In this document: in pieces, positions 58,801 to 64,000 of the stretch | How positions within the stretch are numbered: position 1 is the first letter of the stretch | Layout: each line of letters opens with the position of its first letter | Assembly (NCBI GenBank): GCA_021014325.1 | Contig: JAJGQC010000670.1 | Span: 1-64,000 of the forward strand | Reading direction: 5' to 3' | DNA length: 64,000 bases | Source: Plazaster borealis | Lineage: Eukaryota; Echinodermata; Asteroidea; Forcipulatida; Labidiasteridae | Notes under the pieces: generated by a model | Seen by the model: only the letters and a program-made list of their open reading frames with translations | Databases searched by the model: none | What the model was told of the DNA's origin: nothing | Position numbers and translations under genes: made by a program

Positions 58801-61800
58801 TTCCTTTTTAATATTGTTTCATTTTTCAATAAAGATAATGTGTTGTGATTTCTCTTTTAAATGTTATTATTGAATTAATAAAATCTGTGCGTATCCGTGT
58901 CTTTTAAAATAATTCCTTTTTAATTGTTATTCTTGAATTAATAAAATCTTTTATTTGAAAAAGGCTCCACTAAAAAACCCTAGAACAGCAGTTATGTTTT
59001 GAAGTTTTGCATGGATGAAACGAGCAAGGATTAATAATTAAAACCCCAAATACTGCCGAGTGCGTTCGCCGACATGAATTTATTAAATAAGCGGCATGTG
59101 TTTGAAATTGAGGATTGTCAGGGACTAACCTTTGGTGGTTTTGAGCCACGCGCGTGATTTAAGCCCTCCATTGTCTGCTTGGGTAAACCAGTCCGCTGAA
59201 TAGACTGGTGGCACTCTCTGAGCACCATGCAATTATCACCTCTATTGTATTCGGGGTTTAAGGGCTTCATGTCATTTCTCAACCTTGACGAAGGTAAGCG
59301 TTTCTTACACAATTATTCCGGTCTCGCTACAAACGTCTGAAAACAATACATTTTGTCCCAGGGACCGCAAAATTACCTCAGATTATCCGTGTTCTCGCTA
59401 CTACCGTGCTCGTATAATCCATTTTTAAATGCATTGAAACACGCACGGGCAGTTCGGGACCGGCAAAAAACCTTGTATTAACCGGAACCTCGTAACATGC
59501 GAGCTCGTATTAACGGGAGTCGACTGTAGTATTTACCAAACAACTACTAAAACTAAATCCTGATTCAAAGGACACATAAATGCTGTACTTCTCTAGTCAT
59601 AGAAACCCAAGGACACCTATTCCTTCAAATTGTTTTTGATAATTTGCTCCATTTTTTGAATTAAACTCGTCATGATGATGATTTCCTATCAAGGAGGATA
59701 GGTGACAAAAACTTACGTGATCAGGATCCAAAACCACCATCTCGCTCTCATCGTCAGAAATGTCAGATTCTCCACCAACACCATCTTCCCCTTCTTCTTC
59801 CTCCTCCTCCTCCTGGTCACTGTCTACTTGTGTCGGCTCTGTGTGTCTGGGTCGGTCATCCCCGCCACCCCTGCTTCCACCAGCACCTTGAGATTTATAA
59901 AGAATAGAAACACTTAACAACAGACCGATCCGTTTAAACCAAAATTATTCAAAATGTACTCAGTCAGTTTCCTTGTGGTTTATTACTTGATATTTGAAAT
60001 AAAAAGTTCCATCCCCTTGAGGATGATCCTCTGCTGCCGTTTCCCAGGTTGTATCGTCAACTTGGGTGTGATCTCTGGCTATAAGTTTACAGGTTGAATG
60101 GTTTCTGACTGGCACCCCCGAACAAAGATATTGACAAAATAGGGAGACCGTCAATATAGGGCTAGATAGCTCAGTTGGTAGAGTGCTGGCATGTTTATCC
60201 AGAGGTTGCAGGTTCAAGTCCCACTGTAATCAATTTTTCTTTGTTTAACCCAAAATTATTTTAAAATTTACCTAGTCAATTTCCCTTGTGGTATATTACT
60301 TGATAGATGAAATCATATTACAAAATGTAAACATGCTTTCTTTTTTATAGTTAACTTGCTCGATGATCATGGGGTGGGGGAGAGACACATGTTCAACCCA
60401 TGTGAGTGCTGGTGCTTTGATATGATGGGAGGGCTTAATGGATTGGTGTTTTAGTCTTAATAAAATAATAAGGGTTGAATACTCACCAGTTACACCTCTA
60501 CTGTACCCTCCTGCTCCCTCATCGAACTGATCCTGACCAACGCTCTTAGCAGCCAACGGAGATTGTCTAGTTGATGAGCCCGGTCTGGTTGCTGACCCAG
60601 GTCTGGTAGCAGAGCCTGGTCTATCCACAGAGGCAGACACAGGTCTGGAGACTTCGGCTGGCTGCTCAACAGAGGGTGGTCTTCTTGAAGAAGGTGGTCG
60701 CTGGGCAGATCCTGGTCGCTGGGCAGAGCCTGGTTTCTCAGCTGATCCTGGTTGCTGGGCAGATCCTGGTCGTTGGGCAGATCCTGGTCGTTGGGCAGAT
60801 CCTGGTCGCTGGGCAGAGCCTGGTCGCTGGGCAGAGCCTGGTTTCTCAGCTGATCCTGGTTGCTGGGGAGATCCTGGTCCTTGAGCAGAGCCTGGTCGTT
60901 GAGCAGAGTGTGGTCGCTGGGCAGAGCCAGGTTTCTCAGCTGATCCTGGTTGCTGGGCAGAGCCTGGTCGTTGAGCAGAGCCTGGTCGTTGGGCAGAACC
61001 CGGTCACTGGGCAGAGCCTGGTTTCTCAGCTGATCCTGGTTGCTGGGCAGAGCCTGGTCTCTGAACAGAGCCTGGCCGTTCTTCCGACCCCGGCCTTTGA
61101 GCTGATCCTGGTTTCCCAGAAAGTAGGCGGTCAGGAGTTTGGGGCTTACCCACTGAGGCTGCTGAGCCAGCTCTTTGTGCCGAGGCTGGTCTAGCAGCTG
61201 ACGGGGGCCGGTCAGCAGAAGGCGCTCCCTGAGGATCCTCTTCTGCTCTGCCTTGATCTTGAACAGATCCAGCTCTGGAAGCTTTCTGGGCAGAGGATGG
61301 TCTTTGGCCAGATGCTAGTCGCTCTTGAAGCTGGACGTTCCCCTGAGGCTGGTCTGCTACCTTCCCCATCAGGCACTTCAGAAGTATCATTTTCTCTAAA
61401 CTAAAGATCAGGGTTCAAAGAGTTTTTCATTACACCGCAGTCTCAAATTAAAAAAAACTATCCAATGAAAGTTGTTCTCTTTGTCAAGACTGTATATTTT
61501 CCATAGCCACAGCTTCATGTACATGTGTGTCCTCTTTTTGACCATTGAATATACTTTCTGAATTAATCTAGTGGTTCCCCCCCAAACAAAAATAACACAA
61601 CTACAACAACCTGAAGATGGTTTTTAGTATCTTATGCATTTAGTTGGTCTTTAGTAAATTCACCACAAAAGTTTCTCAGTAATACAAGAGCCTTACACTA
61701 CGGCATATAAGTATCAAACACAATAGTTTCCTATATAATATGGTTCATTAAGCAGTATTTTCTTTGCGTCTTCTTCATGTCAGATCATAGTAGATTTACC

Positions 61801-63924
61801 TCTTGCAGTGCTTTGACATTTAGTTCTCCTGCAACCTCCATCATGTTTGACTTGTCATCACCATCCACTGCCTCCCCACCATCAACTGCCTTCTCTCCAT
61901 CTAAGGTTTTAACATCAGATGAGATGGATAACTTTACTAATTGTGCAAGCTTGATCAGTGAGTGTATTAGATGAAACAGACACAAATGCCTGATAATTTA
62001 TGGAGGCAACAGAGGCAATCGCCTTGGTGCCCTTTGAAATAGTCCAGTAGAAATTTACTTTTCCCTCAAAATAGGTGTCTTTTACTATTAGGAAAAACTG
62101 CCTTGCCCTTACAAGTACAAAGTGTCAGGTTTCTGATACCAGGGTTCTCCCCAAGCACAAATTTGCATATGGGGTTGATACGAGCAAATTGCTGGCGGAT
62201 ACGGGAAAACAATATATAGTTATTTATTTTTTATTTTGTTTTCACTTCAGATCTAATTCACAACAAATTATAAAGATTGCAAAGTAGGATTTTTAAAATT
62301 AAATAGAAACACCAATTAAAAAATATTCCGATGACCTTGTTTCAAGTCAGCGTGCTTGGACCAAACTCCCAAAATTTAGGATCCGAATTCCCAACTGTTT
62401 TGAAAAATCCTGGGAGAACCCGGGATACAACGCAACAGACCTTGTGCATTGTTGTGAACCCACCACCATCTTTGAGGTAAAACATTTATTGACATGGCAC
62501 ACAAGATGGGCCAATGAGATGAGTAAACTTGTTTGTCTACTTTTATGATATGAGAGGATGCCCTACTTCGGTGATGTCATTGTGTCATTTCTACAGTGGC
62601 CTTAGAAACTGAAGACATAAATTTATTCAAAATTTTAAGTTTTGGTTTTTTTTTGGGGGGGGGGTACAATACAATGTTCGATTTAATGATTCTTTTACTT
62701 ATTATTATTGATACATCCTACAAAAGAAGGTACAACAAACCAAATCGGACTTACTCGTGGGGAAGAGGTTGTTTCACTGCACTCACCTTGGGGAGGGGTT
62801 TCTTCTGCTGGATTTTCATCCTGTTCAGCAGTTTCAGGAGTCTCTTCCACCAACTGATCTTGTAAACTTTCAATATAGAGAATATTGAAAAAATATAAAG
62901 AACAAATCACAACTTATAACCTTGCATGATTTTTGGTACTATATAAAAGCATAGATTTGGAGAACAGAAAATGATTGTCGTGAGCAATTGACAATTGTAA
63001 ACGAATTCACGAATGCCTGTCTTTTGAGAAGCCAGACAGCCAGTGGCCAGTTGGCAGGTACGGTAGGACTTAGTACTAGAGTAGGTGATTTTCTGAATAT
63101 TTTGACATGTCTTTTAGTTTTTAATTTTAGATTAACAAGAAGGAACATCATCCCCGATCCCCCGCCCCAACCCTTGACCATATTTTAAAGGAACATTACA
63201 GAATTGGTTTTTGCTAACAAACCAGTTGCTGGCAGTGTAAGCACTTTATACAATCCACCATATACAGAAACTGACAAACCTGTAGATGTTTTAGATCGAT
63301 CTGCCATTTGGGTTACGAAAATAGTGAAAAACCGATTACAAATTTGCATGTGTTATACAATGCATGAATAAAACGCTCATGAGCGATAAACTCCAATCGG
63401 AAATTAGTTTTATTTATTTCTCATAAAAAATGGCATTTCAGACAGAAATATTTCTAGAGATGTTTTCTACTAACTAGGCATCATCATGACCAGATGACTA
63501 GACCGGGGTTTTTTTAAGTTTTATGTAAATCTGTGATCATAAAGAAAATTGTAATTACCAGTTCTGTAACGTTCCTTTAAGTAAGTATGCCTTTTTAGAA
63601 TGTATTAATATTATTCAATTGTTACACATTTTGGACTTTCAACGACTCATCAATTATTGTCATCATCATGATCATTCGTGTAAGAAGACTGAATCACATG
63701 AGAACGATCCGACACGACAGTAAAGAACTAAAATATAAAAAAATTAACCCAAAACATCATGACAGATTATCAACTATTTTGCGTTAATCGTGCCATTATT
63801 GAATACCCGGTGAAAAGAATTATATTAAAATAAAAGTTGAGAATGCACCTTCTATTAATTTTAGATTTTGTTAAAAGAAAAATGCGTATTTTGAAAAAGA
63901 TTACCTGTCTTCGGTATCTGCCAT
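46552..63924 (-). CDS. CCDC40: Coiled-coil protein CCDC40, axonemal 96-nm ruler subunit, 18 exons
   Basis: With CCDC39 it forms the ruler that sets the 96-nm repeat of motile cilia and positions inner dynein arms and the nexin-dynein regulatory complex. Exons from 5': 63905-63924, 62787-62866, 61800-61936, 60487-61393, 59717-59886, 57892-58195, 56639-56796, 54446-54586, 53829-53930, 53020-53263, 52563-52745, 51155-51400, 49974-50187, 49142-49403, 48385-48535, 47731-47889, 47163-47321, 46552-46800. Recognisable blocks: [92 protein letters not shown]. Every intron is GT-AG with compatible phases. Restoring two bases near 53867 gives 3888 bases (about 1295 residues; human 1142). The N-terminal third is low-complexity, the rest almost continuous coiled coil. 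There is one in-frame TGA in exon 4. Confidence 0.93.
47988..48335 (-). repeat. 24-bp minisatellite in a CCDC40 intron
   Basis: About 14 copies of a unit CACAGTCAAAGTGAAATCCC plus AATC (plus-strand reading), with variation at CAAA, AACA or AGCA. The unit is a multiple of three, so long spurious open frames appear across it. It lies between exons 15 and 16. Confidence 0.85.
53829..53930 (-). CDS. CCDC40: CCDC40 exon 9, two-base deletion
   Basis: Encodes [19 protein letters not shown], then MRRR. The homologous continuation ([10 protein letters not shown]) is in another frame. Two bases appear to be missing between CGT and GAAGCA near 53867, where an Asp codon is expected from homologues (RRRDEA). 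With two bases restored the exon leaves in phase 2 and joins [13 protein letters not shown]. Donor CAG|GTGAGT. Confidence 0.8.
55397..55790 (+). repeat. Interspersed repeat, second copy
   Basis: Begins AAAGACACTGGACACCTTTG and ends AGTGTCCAGTGCCTTT, which are inverted copies, so about 390 bp with terminal inverted repeats. CCDC40 intron between exons 7 and 8. Confidence 0.65.
57346..57803. mobile_element. MITE with TAGGCACCTTCTCAAAAC ends
   Basis: AGGCACCTTCTCAAAACTAT at left (57348) and the inverse ATAGTTTTGAGAGGGTGCCT at right (57783-57802), with arms about 40 bp long (TTTCAGGATAACTTGCGGAT; TCCTTTGTGGATAAACTATC). No coding capacity. CCDC40 intron 6. Confidence 0.65.
58313..59526. mobile_element. 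Tigger/pogo-like non-autonomous DNA transposon
   Basis: CAGTCGACTCCCGTTATAAC at left and TTAACGGGAGTCGACTG at right, flanked by TA on both sides (58311-58312 and 59527-59528), as expected for Tc1/mariner-group elements. Subterminal CCTCGTATTAT motifs repeat the end sequence. No transposase motif is seen in the 1.2-kb body. CCDC40 intron 5. Confidence 0.75.
59717..59886 (-). CDS. CCDC40: CCDC40 exon 5, acidic segment
   Basis: Encodes [15 protein letters not shown], then VDSDQ, a run of seven glutamates, and [17 protein letters not shown], and joins [10 protein letters not shown] in exon 6. The VLDPDH-PLM junction is the conserved entry into the CCDC40 coiled-coil region. Acceptor CTCAAG, donor CAC|GTAAGT. 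Confidence 0.87.
60150..60255 (+). repeat. tRNA-derived SINE copy
   Basis: GATAGCTCAGTTGGTAGAGT (box A region) and GGTTGCAGGTTCAAGTCC (box B region), then CAATTTTTCTTTGTTTAACC, shared with 29938-30040 and (inverted) 41730-41815. CCDC40 intron 4. Confidence 0.7.
60487..61393 (-). CDS. CCDC40: CCDC40 exon 4 with PGSAQ hexapeptide array and in-frame TGA
   Basis: A 907-base exon (phase 0 to 1). After about 90 residues of Q-, S- and A-rich sequence it encodes roughly 25 imperfect hexapeptides of the RPGSAQ type, arranged in a larger cycle in which [12 protein letters not shown] recurs. [15 protein letters not shown] linker and three [15 protein letters not shown] units follow, then [17 protein letters not shown]. 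The codon at 61004-61006 is TGA where sister units have CGA (Arg), a single C-to-T difference. The frame is otherwise open on both sides and continues into the next exon in phase. It is either a real nonsense allele, a sequencing error, or a sign that the array is spliced out or bypassed in some transcripts. Confidence 0.8.
62436..62593. mobile_element. Diverged MITE, AGACCTTGTGCA ends
   Basis: CAGACCTTGTGCATTGT at left. The right side keeps GATGTCATTGTGTCAT but has lost the AAGGTCT end. Internal CCATCTTTGAGGTAAAAC matches the 37493 copy. CCDC40 intron 2. Confidence 0.5.
63905..63924 (-). CDS. CCDC40: CCDC40 first coding exon
   Basis: Twenty coding bases, MADTED plus two bases of the next codon, from an ATG in a good context (GCGAAATGG). 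The donor is CAG|GTAATC. The phase-2 end joins 62866 to give [12 protein letters not shown]. The start is chosen because it is the only upstream ATG exon found whose phase fits exon 2. The 5' UTR and promoter lie within the last 76 bases of the window or beyond it. Confidence 0.7.
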
Positions 63925-64000
63925 TTCGCTTGTTGTTGCTATGCATCGTCAATAGAACCACACAGGTAACCATGTCACTTGTTTGCAAAGCGTGCGTTGT

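Noticed and set aside
60676..61194. 172-residue plus-strand open frame rich in [10 protein letters not shown] and SLVSQL
   Set aside because: It is the antisense reading of the CCDC40 PGSAQ array; the repeat unit is a multiple of three, which keeps both strands open.

Overview
This is a eukaryotic, intron-rich, AT-rich animal genome segment. It carries three protein-coding genes embedded in a dense field of short interspersed and inverted-repeat elements. The gene families (a TBC1D16-type Rab GAP, mitochondrial tyrosyl-tRNA synthetase, and the axonemal ruler protein CCDC40) and intron sizes of a few hundred bases to several kilobases fit an invertebrate deuterostome. An echinoderm such as a sea star is my best guess, but that rests on general resemblance of the repeats and was not tested.

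Layout. 1-16,001: no confident gene. It holds MITE and foldback remnants, including a 1.47-kb foldback element with an 8-bp target duplication (3191-4658) and a 1.5-kb element nested inside an older repeat (about 11,240-12,771). One possible unidentified minus-strand exon lies near 9,600-9,780. 16,002-24,943 (+): a TBC1D16-like gene with a long first coding exon and five further exons. Its 95-bp sixth exon sits in a nearly perfect 0.7-kb tandem triplication, and the exons for the last part of the TBC domain are not found. 24,944-27,412: repeats only. 27,413-43,772 (+): complete YARS2 in 12 coding exons, encoding 473 residues after two single-base corrections. 43,773-46,551: repeats and the facing 3' regions of the two genes. 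46,552-63,924 (-): complete CCDC40 in 18 coding exons, about 1,295 residues, with a proline-glycine-serine-alanine hexapeptide array in its fourth exon.

All three genes contain apparent reading-frame breaks (eight short indels and one in-frame TGA). Splice phases and total lengths become consistent once single bases are restored, so I read most of them as consensus errors in a long-read assembly rather than dead genes. The point needs resequencing because the TGA and the missing TBC1D16 3' end could be real.

The genes do not form a pathway: TBC1D16 acts in vesicle traffic, YARS2 in mitochondrial translation, and CCDC40 in cilia. The linkage itself is notable, because TBC1D16 and CCDC40 are also neighbours in human. 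I found no bacterial, CRISPR, phage or clearly new molecular system. The most unusual items are the triplicated frame-restricting exon, the tandem array carrying copies of an exon's 3' edge beside an atypical donor, and the interrupted PGSAQ array.
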